Source of the DNA: Flagellimonas lutimaris
GTDB taxonomy: Bacteria > Bacteroidota > Bacteroidia > Flavobacteriales > Flavobacteriaceae
Length of the DNA: 64,000 nucleotides
Assembly: GCF_003581615.1 (NCBI RefSeq)
Contig: NZ_QXFH01000004.1
Location: forward strand, 124,001 to 188,000
Direction of reading: 5' to 3'
The translations under genes and the position numbers were made by a program. The notes under the pieces were generated by a model. It had not been told where the DNA came from and did not search any database. It saw nothing but the letters and a program-made list of their open reading frames with translations. Shown here piece by piece: positions 44,391 through 52,567 of this stretch; positions within the stretch are counted from its first letter, which is position 1, and each line of letters begins with the position of its first letter.

Positions 44391-45659
44391 CTATTGCTGG
44401 CTTTTTGGCAATACGATTGGGCCGTACACTGCATCTCTGAATCGTTTATGAAGCGAACCATTGTAAGGAAGAATCTGAACAAAGAACACTGCCGTGAGTT
44501 CATTCACTGGATCGACCCAAAACAAAGTACTGGCCGCACCATCCCAAAAGAATTCTCCAACAACACCATTGTTTTCTTGGACTGATGCAGGAGGTCGTAG
44601 ACGCACGGCAAAATCAATCCCAAAACCTACCTGTCCCTTGCTGGGCAACCATGACCGTTCCTCAATACTTTCATCCAAATGGTTGGTGCTCATCAGTTTT
44701 ACTGTGCTTGAGTCAAGGACCTGGATGCCTTCCAAAGTACCTTTATTGATTAGCATTTGCGCAAACCGCATATAATCGTCAAGCGTCGAGGTCAAGCCCC
44801 AACCGCCGGGCGTCAGTGGCCATTTTGTATAGTTGTAGGCATGAGCCTCTTCATTGGGCAATTGAACTAGGGAATTACCTTCGTGCCGGTAGGCTGATGA
44901 CATCCTTTTTCTATCCGATTCGGGAACAAAGTATCGCGTATTATTCATTTTTAAGGGGTCCAAAACGTGCTCCTGTACATATTCGGCGTAGGGCTGACCT
45001 GAAAGAAGCTCCACCAAGTACGCCTGCACATCCACGGAAATTCCATATTCCCAGTGCTCTCCCGGTTGATATCCTAAAGGAACAGTGCTTAATTTTTTAG
45101 CCATTTCGGAGAGGGTGTTCCCACGGTTCAAGGCGTCTGCCTCGGCTATGGCTTCTCCCAATCCTGGAAGATCTCTTCGGCCCGAAAAACCAGCAGTATG
45201 CCTTGTAATGTCACGGATGGTAATAGGTCGTTTTGCAGGTTCCAAGATCATTTCGCCAGCAATGGAATCGTAACCTGTGTAGACCTGCATATTGGCAAAT
45301 TCAGGAGCATATTTTTCCAACGGGTCATCCAATTTAAACTTTCCCTCTTCATACAAGGTCATCAACGCCGTACCAGTAATGGGTTTGGTCATGGAATAAA
45401 TCTGAACCAGAGTATTGCGCTTCATGGGTATTTCATTTTCCATATCGGCATAACCAAACGTATTGAAATACACCTCTTTTCCATTTTCATAAATCAAAGC
45501 TGATGCTCCAGCCACTTCACCATTTTTTACAAAGCTTTGCAAAGTGGAATCCAATCTGGCCTTTGCTGCTTGCTGAATTATTTTTTTAGAATTTTCCTGA
45601 CTTATACCCACTGATATAAAGCTAGTTATCGTAAAAATGCAGAGAAATGTTTTTTTCAT
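44391..45659 (-). CDS. Secreted serine hydrolase of the beta-lactamase/esterase (class C-like) family
   Basis: A signal peptide (from MKKTFLCIFTITSFISVGISQ) precedes a beta-lactamase-fold domain. The nucleophile motif SMTK (QIYSMTKPITG) is near residue 90, and the second motif is Tyr-type YGIS near residue 195. The C-terminal HTG-like position is in WDGAASTLFWVDP. Family members act as esterases, transglycosylases or peptidases, and resistance is not implied. An ATG ten codons upstream (45689) would give a poorer signal peptide. It diverges from the pentonate operon and might be linked to it, but that is not shown. Confidence 0.85.
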   Translation of the reverse strand: MKKTFLCIFTITSFISVGISQENSKKIIQQAAKARLDSTLQSFVKNGEVAGASALIYENGKEVYFNTFGYADMENEIPMKRNTLVQIYSMTKPITGTALMTLYEEGKFKLDDPLEKYAPEFANMQVYTGYDSIAGEMILEPAKRPITIRDITRHTAGFSGRRDLPGLGEAIAEADALNRGNTLSEMAKKLSTVPLGYQPGEHWEYGISVDVQAYLVELLSGQPYAEYVQEHVLDPLKMNNTRYFVPESDRKRMSSAYRHEGNSLVQLPNEEAHAYNYTKWPLTPGGWGLTSTLDDYMRFAQMLINKGTLEGIQVLDSSTVKLMSTNHLDESIEERSWLPSKGQVGFGIDFAVRLRPPASVQENNGVVGEFFWDGAASTLFWVDPVNELTAVFFVQILPYNGSLHKRFRDAVYGPIVLPKSQQ

Positions 45660-45837
45660 GTTAGGTTGAATGTATTTCTTGAATATCAAATCCGTTCATT
45701 GCAAGAAAGTTAGCCAATTTATTGATATACCCTTACTGTATTAAACTTAAAAGAATAGATGTTTTAAATTTTACAATACTTTTTTGTGAAAAATATATTA
45801 TCTCTTCACTGGTGATGGTAAAATTTATTATTTTCAC

Positions 45838-45851
45838 CGCAATCGATTGCG
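45838..45851. promoter_or_regulatory. LacI-type operator palindrome before the pentonate operon
   Basis: CGCAATCGATTGCG is a perfect 14-bp palindrome containing the AAnCGnTT core of LacI/GalR-family operators. It ends 11 bases before the dehydratase start codon, where a bound repressor would block transcription or early elongation. No LacI-family gene lies in the window. Confidence 0.65.
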
Positions 45852-45862
45852 TTTATAGATAT

Positions 45863-47587
45863 ATGATGAAAAAAAATAAGAATGACCTTCGGAGCAAAGA
45901 ATGGTTTGGTACCAACGACAAAATGGGTTTTGTGCATCGCTCCTGGCTTCGTAACCAAGGGTATCCCAACGATATGTTCCAAGGGAAACCCGTTATAGGC
46001 ATCTGCAATACCTGGTCGGAACTCACCCCTTGTAACGGTCACTTGCGCGAGTTTGCCGAAATCGTAAAAAAAGGAGTGCTGGAAGCAGGCGGATTTCCCC
46101 TGGAATTCCCGGTGATGTCCCTTGGCGAAACCATTATGAGGCCTACAACCATGCTTTTTAGGAACTTGGCCAGTATGGATGTTGAGGAATCCATACGCGC
46201 AAACCCATTGGACGGTATTGTTTTGCTTACAGGATGTGATAAAACGACCCCTTCGACCATTATGGGTGCCTGTAGTGTGGACCTTCCTACCATTGTAGTA
46301 CCTGGCGGACCCATGTTGAACGGAAAATTCCGTGGAGGGGAGATAGGTTCCGGTTCCTTTAATTGGATGATCAAGGAGAAGCAGAAAAAAGACAATTTTA
46401 CAGAGGAAGACTTTTTAGAGGCCGAAATATGCGCTGCACGAAGTGCGGGGCATTGCAACACCATGGGAACCGCCTCTTCCATGGCCACCATGGCCGAGGC
46501 CTTGGGATTGACGTTACCGGGAGCATCGGCAATACCTGCAGTAGATGCCCGGAAAAAGGTAATGGCACAACTTTCTGGGAGAAAAATCGTGGAAATGGTC
46601 AATCAAGACCTAAAGCTGTCCAAAATATTGACCCGGGAGGCTTTTGAAAATGCGATAGTGGTGAACGCAGCCGTTGGAGGTTCCACCAATTTGATAGTTC
46701 ATTTGCTTGCCATTGCTGGCAGGATAGGAGTTCCTTTAAAACTGGAAGATTTTGATGAAATTGGAAGCAAAATTCCATTGCTGCTCAACCTTATGCCCTC
46801 CGGCAAACATTTGATGGAAGATTATTTTTATGCGGGCGGTCTTCCTGTGGTGTTAAAGGAGTTGAAATCAAAATTACATCAAACCATTACGGTCAACGGA
46901 AAGAGCCATCATGAGAATTGCGAAAAATCCATTTGCTACAATGAGGAGGTCATTGCGAAAATCGATACTCCCTTTCAAAAAGATGCAGGAATTGCAGTTT
47001 TAAAAGGAAATCTGTGTGAAAATGGAGCTGTTATAAAACCTTCTGCTGCAACTCCTAAATTGATGAAGCATAAGGGCAAAGCTGTTGTCTTTAACGGTAT
47101 GGACGATTACCATGCCCGTGTGGACGACCCAGATTTAGATATAGATGGGGATAGTGTAATCGTTCTCCAAAATGTAGGGCCAAAAGGTTACCCAGGTATG
47201 CCGGAGGTAGGCAATGTGGACCTTCCTGAAAAATTGATTATGCAGGGAGTGAAGGATATGGTCCGAATTTCCGATGGGCGGATGAGTGGAACTGCCTACG
47301 GTACTGTGGTGCTTCACGTATCGCCCGAAGCAGCCGTCGGCGGCACCTTGGCTTTGGTGAAAAATGGAGATTACATTGAATTGGACGTTGAAAACAGAAA
47401 ATTGCATTTGGATGTAACAGCAGAAGAACTGGCTAAAAGAAGAGCAGCTTGGAAACCACCCCAGCCACATACCGATAGAGGTTACGTGAAAATTTATCTG
47501 AACCATGTAGAGCAAGCCGACAAGGGTGCGGATTTTGATATTTTGGTGGGAGGTTCTGGCAGTGAGGTAAAGGGAGATTTACATTGA
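45863..47587 (+). CDS. IlvD/Edd-family sugar-acid dehydratase (pentonate, probably arabinonate/xylonate)
   Basis: This enzyme should dehydrate a pentonate to a 2-keto-3-deoxypentonate. Three cysteines placed to bind a [2Fe-2S] cluster are Cys57 (LTPCNGH), Cys125 (TGCDKTTP) and Cys198 (GHCNTMG). Their spacing of 68 and 73 matches, as I recall, that of rhizobial L-arabinonate dehydratase. SDGRMSGTAYGTVVLHVSPE near residue 472 is the sugar-acid dehydratase form, unlike the SGGTHG form of true IlvD. ATG 45863 (574 residues) is chosen over an upstream start at 45722, whose residues are not family-like. It is first of four genes. Confidence 0.88.
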   Translation: MMKKNKNDLRSKEWFGTNDKMGFVHRSWLRNQGYPNDMFQGKPVIGICNTWSELTPCNGHLREFAEIVKKGVLEAGGFPLEFPVMSLGETIMRPTTMLFRNLASMDVEESIRANPLDGIVLLTGCDKTTPSTIMGACSVDLPTIVVPGGPMLNGKFRGGEIGSGSFNWMIKEKQKKDNFTEEDFLEAEICAARSAGHCNTMGTASSMATMAEALGLTLPGASAIPAVDARKKVMAQLSGRKIVEMVNQDLKLSKILTREAFENAIVVNAAVGGSTNLIVHLLAIAGRIGVPLKLEDFDEIGSKIPLLLNLMPSGKHLMEDYFYAGGLPVVLKELKSKLHQTITVNGKSHHENCEKSICYNEEVIAKIDTPFQKDAGIAVLKGNLCENGAVIKPSAATPKLMKHKGKAVVFNGMDDYHARVDDPDLDIDGDSVIVLQNVGPKGYPGMPEVGNVDLPEKLIMQGVKDMVRISDGRMSGTAYGTVVLHVSPEAAVGGTLALVKNGDYIELDVENRKLHLDVTAEELAKRRAAWKPPQPHTDRGYVKIYLNHVEQADKGADFDILVGGSGSEVKGDLH

Positions 47588-47611
47588 CCATCATAATCTA
47601 AAGAACCAATC

Positions 47612-48943
47612 ATGTTAGTAGTTTATTTGTTGTTGAGCATCGCCCTAATTATCGGTTTGATCAATTACCTACGTCTACATCCTTTTTTAGCCCTTTTTAT
47701 GGTGGCCATATTTTTTGGTTTAGCAGCAGGAATGGACTATCAAATTATTTTACAGACGATAAACGATGGATTTGGGGGAACGCTTGGCAAAATTGGATTG
47801 GTCATCATCTTCGGGGTAATCATCGGGGCATTCTTGGAAAATACAGGTGGTGCCTATGCACTGGCCGAAGCGGTCCTTAAAGTTGTGGGAAAGAAGCGAG
47901 TGCCTACGGCCATGGGAATTTTGGGGTACTTTGTATCCATTCCCGTTTTTGCCGATAGTGGTTTCATCTTGCTTTCCCCATTGAATAAAAGTCTGTCAAA
48001 AAAAGCGGGAATCAGTTTGGCAGGTTCGGCCATCGCATTGGCCATGGGCCTTACCATTGCCCACAATCTAGTACCTCCAACTCCCGGGCCCATAGCAGCG
48101 GCAGGTATTCTAAACGCTGATTTAGGGCTGGTATTGGCCTTGGCCATTCCCATAAGTATGGTTGCGCTCATTATGGCATTGCTCTTTGCCACCAAATTTG
48201 CAGCGCGTACCTATATTGACCCAAATCCGGAAATTTCTCAGGAAAATATTGACCTTCGAATGAAAACTGCACCTTCAGCATTTAAAGCATCGTTGCCAAT
48301 CGTGGTTCCCATTATTTTGATCATGGTCAATTCCAGATTACGATTGATTCCCTCGCAGGAAATAGCATCTTGGCAATCATTTCTTATGTTTTTGGGAGAA
48401 CCGGTCATTGCCCTGGTCATTGGAATGCTTCTGGCTTTTGCCCTGCCCAAAAAATTGAACAGGGAGTTGATTTCAACGGATGGATGGGTCGGTAAGGCCT
48501 TAAAGGATTCTGCCAATATTTTGTTGATCACCGGAGCAGGGGGTGTTTTTGGAAAGATGCTTCAAAATTCTGGAATAGCAGAAGTTATGGGAGATGCATT
48601 GAGCGATTTGAACCTTAGTTTTTTTCTGCCCTTTTTAATTGCATCGGCCATAAAATTGGCACAGGGTTCGTCCACTGTGGCTTTGATTACAGCGGCTTCC
48701 ATTGTATTTCCTATGATGGGAAGCCTAGGGTTTGTCACCGAAATGGATAAAGCCTTGTTGGTGATTTCAATAGGGGCGGGGTCCATGGTGGTCTCTCATG
48801 CAAATGACAGTTTTTTTTGGGTGGTCACCCAAATGAGCGGAATGAACATTGGCAAGGGATATAAACTTCACAGTTTGGGAACCTTGGTCATCGGGCTAAC
48901 TTCTATTATTTCAGTATTGATTATCAGTCTATTTGTAAATTAA
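47612..48943 (+). CDS. GntP-family sugar-acid permease
   Basis: The 443-residue protein is almost wholly membrane helices (about 12). The GntP pattern is visible in MDYQIILQTINDGFGGTLGKIG near residue 40, PVFADSGFILLSPL near residue 111, GLTIAHNLVPPTPGP near residue 145 and GSMVVSHANDSFFWVV near residue 390. Members import gluconate and related aldonates with protons. In this operon the likely cargo is a five-carbon aldonate, an inference from its neighbours. It lies 24 bases after the dehydratase gene. Confidence 0.92.
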   Translation: MLVVYLLLSIALIIGLINYLRLHPFLALFMVAIFFGLAAGMDYQIILQTINDGFGGTLGKIGLVIIFGVIIGAFLENTGGAYALAEAVLKVVGKKRVPTAMGILGYFVSIPVFADSGFILLSPLNKSLSKKAGISLAGSAIALAMGLTIAHNLVPPTPGPIAAAGILNADLGLVLALAIPISMVALIMALLFATKFAARTYIDPNPEISQENIDLRMKTAPSAFKASLPIVVPIILIMVNSRLRLIPSQEIASWQSFLMFLGEPVIALVIGMLLAFALPKKLNRELISTDGWVGKALKDSANILLITGAGGVFGKMLQNSGIAEVMGDALSDLNLSFFLPFLIASAIKLAQGSSTVALITAASIVFPMMGSLGFVTEMDKALLVISIGAGSMVVSHANDSFFWVVTQMSGMNIGKGYKLHSLGTLVIGLTSIISVLIISLFVN

Positions 48944-48947
48944 GTTT

Positions 48948-49715
48948 ATGAAACTTTACAGAACTTCCAAAGGTGTGTTATTGGAATTTGAGGATACATT
49001 TTACTTGGTCCATTCGGATTGGAGTGATTTGATAAATAGTGATTCGTTGTACCAAGAATGTGAATCCATCATAAAAGGTGGTGAGGAAATTAAAAATGGA
49101 AAGGAGTGGATTACTGATTTTTTAATGAAACCTATCGAAGGCCAAGAAATCTGGGCTACAGGCGTCACCTATTTTAATAGTAAAATGGGACGCCAAGAGG
49201 AAGCTGAGGCTACGGGTGGAGGAGATTTTTATGAAAGGGTATACCATGCGGATAGACCGGAACTCTTTTTTAAGTCGACCGCCGAACGTGCCGTAGGCCA
49301 TCAGGAGAAAGTAGCCATTAGAAAAGACTCCACATGGGATGTTCCAGAACCGGAATTGACGCTCTGCATAAGTCCATCAGGAAAAATTGTGGGATATACC
49401 ATTGGCAATGACATGAGCAGTAGGAGCATAGAAGGGGAAAATCCCTTATACCTGCCACAAGCCAAAACGTACGACCGCAGTGCTGCAATAGGTCCTTGTA
49501 TTTTTGTCACTGATAAACCATTTCCGTCGGATGCCAAGATCTATTTGGAGATTTCCAGAGACGGGCAGCAAGTTTTTGAGGGGAGTGTGGGGGTAGATCA
49601 GATTGTAAGGAAGTTTGAGGATATCGTAGCCTACCTTTACAGTCACAGCACATATCCCAAAGGTTGTTTTTTAATGACAGGTACAGGCATTGTCCCGATT
49701 CAACCTTTACGCTGA
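48948..49715 (+). CDS. FAH-family 2-keto-3-deoxypentonate dehydratase-like enzyme (3' frameshift)
   Basis: This gene encodes a fumarylacetoacetate hydrolase-fold enzyme. The metal-ligand set is visible as VPEPELTLCISPSGKI (Glu/Glu near residues 129-131) followed by GYTIGNDMSSRSIEGENP and the AKTYDRSAAIGPCI loop. In Caulobacter the XylX enzyme of the same fold dehydrates 2-keto-3-deoxyxylonate to ketoglutarate semialdehyde, and the neighbours fit that step. The frame diverges after TGTGIVP: a one-base loss near 49692-49697 leads to six wrong residues and an early stop. The lost 28-codon tail is intact in another frame. It may be a true mutation or a sequence error. Confidence 0.8.
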   Translation: MKLYRTSKGVLLEFEDTFYLVHSDWSDLINSDSLYQECESIIKGGEEIKNGKEWITDFLMKPIEGQEIWATGVTYFNSKMGRQEEAEATGGGDFYERVYHADRPELFFKSTAERAVGHQEKVAIRKDSTWDVPEPELTLCISPSGKIVGYTIGNDMSSRSIEGENPLYLPQAKTYDRSAAIGPCIFVTDKPFPSDAKIYLEISRDGQQVFEGSVGVDQIVRKFEDIVAYLYSHSTYPKGCFLMTGTGIVPIQPLR

Positions 49716-49780
49716 ATATTGGAGATGAAATCCATATTACCATAGATTATATTGGAACACTGACCAATACGGTCGGATAA
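49697..49780 (+). pseudogene. Out-of-frame C-terminal tail of the FAH-family gene
   Basis: Read from 49697 this stretch gives DSTFTLNIGDEIHITIDYIG and then seven more residues and TAA, the normal C-terminal strand of FAH enzymes (TGTGIVP...FTL..GD.I.I.I..IG.L.N). It continues the upstream gene exactly if one base is restored in the CCC run at 49694-49696. It ends 14 bases before the next gene, a normal spacing. Confidence 0.85.
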
Positions 49781-49794
49781 ATTGAAGTTGAAAA

Positions 49795-51372
49795 ATGCAA
49801 TTACAAGGAAAGAATTATGTTGGTAATGATAAATCTGCACTGGGGTCGGACACGTTTTACGGAGTGAAAGCAACCACTGGAGAAAACCTTGAGCCTCCTT
49901 TTAGAGAGGCTGTTGAAGATGAGGTGAATGCAGCTGTGGAAAAGGCGAAAAAAGCGTTTAGAATCTACAAAAACAAATCAGGTAGGGAAAAAGCGGACTT
50001 TTTGGACGCCATTGCTGATGAATTATTGGGATTGGGTGATCAATTGATAAAAAGGGCGAGTGTAGAAACCGCATTGCCCGAAGGTAGAATCACTGGCGAA
50101 AGGGGCAGGACCATGGGGCAGATGAAGTTATTTGCAAACCTGTTGCGGGATGGCTCTTGGGTAAATGCCCGAATCGATGAAGCCATACCGGATAGGGAGC
50201 CCTTGGCAAGGGTGGATATCCGAAGCATGTTGCGTCCATTGGGTCCCGTTGCTGTTTTCGGGGCGAGCAATTTCCCACTGGCATTTTCCGTTGCCGGGGG
50301 AGATACTGCCAGTGCCTTGGCGGCAGGCTGTCCGGTTGTGGTAAAAGCACACCCTGCACATCCCGGAACTTGTGAATTGGTTGCTAAAGCCATCATATCC
50401 GCGGCAAAAGAAACAGGAATGCCCGATGGGGTATTTTCCATGTTGCACGGTGTTTCCCACGAAGTGGGAATGGCTTTGGTGGGGCATGAATCCATTAAGG
50501 CCGTCGGTTTTACCGGGTCATTGCAAGGCGGTCGAGCGTTGTTCGATGCCGCTTCAAAAAGAGAAAATCCGATTCCAGTGTATGCAGAAATGGGAAGTAC
50601 AAATCCTGTTTTTATTTTACCAGGGGCAATGAAGGAAAAAGGGGAGGAGCTTGGTAAACAGCTTTATGGTTCGGTAACACTGGGGGTAGGTCAGTTTTGT
50701 ACCAATCCGGGCTTAGTTGTGGCCCAAGACTCCGAGGACACAAAAGTATTTAAGGATACCATTTCCAATTTGGTCAATGAATCCGATGTAGGTACCATGC
50801 TCACAGAGGGCATTTCCAAAGCTTATGATAATGACTTGAAAGAATTGTCATCCCAAAAAGGAGTTCAAGTCCTGGGCAAAGCGAAAGTAGAAGGCCGCAG
50901 CGAGGGTGAAGCGTGTGTTTTTACTACGGATGCTCAAAACTTTTTGTCCAATCGTGTTTTAGAGGAAGAGGTTTTTGGCCCTTCAACATTGTTGGTGAAC
51001 ACTTTCAATATTGATGACATGCTCAAAATCGCCGAAAATCTTCACGGACATTTAACGGCAACGGTACTTGGAACTGAAGAGGATTTAACGAACAGTGGGG
51101 AACTCATCGATATTTTAGAAGAAAAAGTGGGAAGAGTATTGATCAATGGTTTTCCAACGGGAGTTGAAGTGTGTCATGCGATGGTGCACGGAGGACCTTA
51201 TCCTGCTTCAACCAATTCGCGTTCTACATCTGTAGGGACAAAAGCGATTGAACGCTTTTCACGTCAGGTTTGTTACCAGAACTTTTCGAATGCTTTACTG
51301 CCCGATGAGCTGCAACAGGAAAATCCGTTAGGGATATGTCGCATGGTAAATGGGGAGGTTCAACTCAAATAA
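49795..51372 (+). CDS. Alpha-ketoglutaric semialdehyde dehydrogenase (NAD(P)+ aldehyde dehydrogenase family)
   Basis: This enzyme should oxidise 2-ketoglutarate semialdehyde to 2-ketoglutarate, the last step of the Weimberg-type pathway and the entry to the citric acid cycle. The catalytic Cys302 is in GVGQFCTNPG, Glu265 in YAEMGSTNP, and the nucleotide motif GFTGSLQGGRALFD is near residue 238. The 525-residue length and FGASNFPLAFSVAGGDTASALAAG fit the 2,5-dioxovalerate dehydrogenase group. It is the last gene of the operon, before a terminator. Confidence 0.9.
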   Translation: MQLQGKNYVGNDKSALGSDTFYGVKATTGENLEPPFREAVEDEVNAAVEKAKKAFRIYKNKSGREKADFLDAIADELLGLGDQLIKRASVETALPEGRITGERGRTMGQMKLFANLLRDGSWVNARIDEAIPDREPLARVDIRSMLRPLGPVAVFGASNFPLAFSVAGGDTASALAAGCPVVVKAHPAHPGTCELVAKAIISAAKETGMPDGVFSMLHGVSHEVGMALVGHESIKAVGFTGSLQGGRALFDAASKRENPIPVYAEMGSTNPVFILPGAMKEKGEELGKQLYGSVTLGVGQFCTNPGLVVAQDSEDTKVFKDTISNLVNESDVGTMLTEGISKAYDNDLKELSSQKGVQVLGKAKVEGRSEGEACVFTTDAQNFLSNRVLEEEVFGPSTLLVNTFNIDDMLKIAENLHGHLTATVLGTEEDLTNSGELIDILEEKVGRVLINGFPTGVEVCHAMVHGGPYPASTNSRSTSVGTKAIERFSRQVCYQNFSNALLPDELQQENPLGICRMVNGEVQLK

Positions 51373-51406
51373 TTGAGAGAGATACAACGTGTTTTTAAAA
51401 CGAAAA

Positions 51407-51433
51407 AAACTCCGGTAATCAGCCGGAGTTTAT
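51407..51433 (+). terminator. Terminator of the pentonate operon
   Basis: AAACTCCGG (51407-51415) pairs with CCGGAGTTT (51423-51431) around TAATCAG. The T tract is short. Confidence 0.75.
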
Positions 51434-51553
51434 TCATCAATCAAAAAACGAACAGTCATGATAAACTGTTATATCTTACTAAATTACAACTTTCCTGCCA
51501 AAAATCAAATTTAAGGATAGTTTAACTGTAATTTATGGGGTAATTTTCACACT

Positions 51554-52417
51554 TTATCCCAAATAAGTTTTCAAAATCTTACTTCTGGAGGTGTGTTTTA
51601 GCCTACGGATAGCTTTTTCCTTGATCTGACGAACTCTTTCTCTGGTAAGATCAAAAGTTTCGCCGATTTCCTCCAATGTCATGGAATGTTGTCCTGCCAA
51701 ACCAAAGTAAAGTCTGATTACATCAGCTTCACGAGGGGTAAGGGTTTCCAAAGCACGTTCTATTTCAGTACGAAGTGAATCGTGCAAAAGCTCCTTATCT
51801 GGGTTTGGAGATTCACCACTACGCAATACATCGTAAAGGTTGGAATCCTCTCCATCAATCAACGGGGCATCCATAGATACATGGCGACCTGAGTTTTTCA
51901 AGGATTGCTTCACATCTTCCACGGTCATGTCCAATTCTTTGGCAATTTCCTCTGCAGATGGTGGGCGCTCATGCGCTTGCTCCAAGAATGCAAATGTTTT
52001 GTTGATCTTGTTGATGGAACCAATCTTGTTCAGTGGTAAACGAACAATACGGGATTGTTCTGCCAATGCTTGAAGAATGGATTGACGAATCCACCAAACA
52101 GCGTAAGAAATAAATTTAAATCCACGAGTTTCATCAAAACGTTGTGCCGCTTTGATAAGCCCCAAGTTTCCTTCATTGATCAAATCAGGAAGTGTCAACC
52201 CTTGATTTTGATACTGTTTTGCAACAGATACAACAAACCTAAGGTTGGCTTTAGTTAATTTTTCCAAGGCTATTTGGTCTCCCGCTTTAATTCGCTGTGC
52301 CAACTCTACTTCCTCATCGGCGGTAATCAAATCTACCTTGCCAATTTCCTGCAAATACTTGTCCAACGACGCGGTTTCCCTATTGGTAACCTGTTTTGTA
52401 ATCTTTAACTGTCTCAT
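51554..52417 (-). CDS. rpoD: Primary sigma factor RpoD/SigA (short Bacteroidota type)
   Basis: This is the housekeeping sigma-70 factor. It has region 1.2 ([21 protein letters not shown]), region 2 ([32 protein letters not shown] and [14 protein letters not shown], the -10 recognition helix), region 3 and region 4 ([38 protein letters not shown]). It lacks region 1.1 and the non-conserved insert. The total of 287 residues is normal for Bacteroidota, whose promoters use TAnnTTTG rather than TATAAT. No partner gene is adjacent. Confidence 0.95.
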   Translation of the reverse strand: MRQLKITKQVTNRETASLDKYLQEIGKVDLITADEEVELAQRIKAGDQIALEKLTKANLRFVVSVAKQYQNQGLTLPDLINEGNLGLIKAAQRFDETRGFKFISYAVWWIRQSILQALAEQSRIVRLPLNKIGSINKINKTFAFLEQAHERPPSAEEIAKELDMTVEDVKQSLKNSGRHVSMDAPLIDGEDSNLYDVLRSGESPNPDKELLHDSLRTEIERALETLTPREADVIRLYFGLAGQHSMTLEEIGETFDLTRERVRQIKEKAIRRLKHTSRSKILKTYLG

Positions 52418-52518
52418 CTAAAATATCCCTTCAAATTAAATTTGTGAACCGGAGCTCATTAGGTTATACGTTGAAAAAACTAAAAAGTTACATTTTGATT
52501 GTATTTTTTTTAAAAAAA

Positions 52519-52548
52519 AGAAGCCCCGAGCAACTGCTCGGGGCTTTT
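52519..52548 (-). terminator. Terminator after pnp
   Basis: AAGCCCCGAGC (52521-52531) pairs with GCTCGGGGCTT (52536-52546). On the minus strand a run of T follows. Confidence 0.88.
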
Positions 52549-52567
52549 ATATGCTAACAAAGAAGTT

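Noticed and set aside
44391..45659. Serine hydrolase as a beta-lactamase resistance gene
   Set aside because: The SxxK fold is shared by many esterases and peptidases. The other motifs are not those of true class C enzymes, and the context is metabolic.
45722..45862. Upstream extension of the dehydratase to a start at 45722
   Set aside because: The extra 47 residues are hydrophobic and unlike the family, and they cover the LacI-type operator. ATG 45863 gives the normal N-terminus.
49674..49715. Programmed -1 ribosomal frameshifting to rescue the FAH gene
   Set aside because: No slippery heptamer of the X XXY YYZ type is present at GTC CCG ATT, and no strong downstream stem was seen. A deletion or sequence error is simpler.
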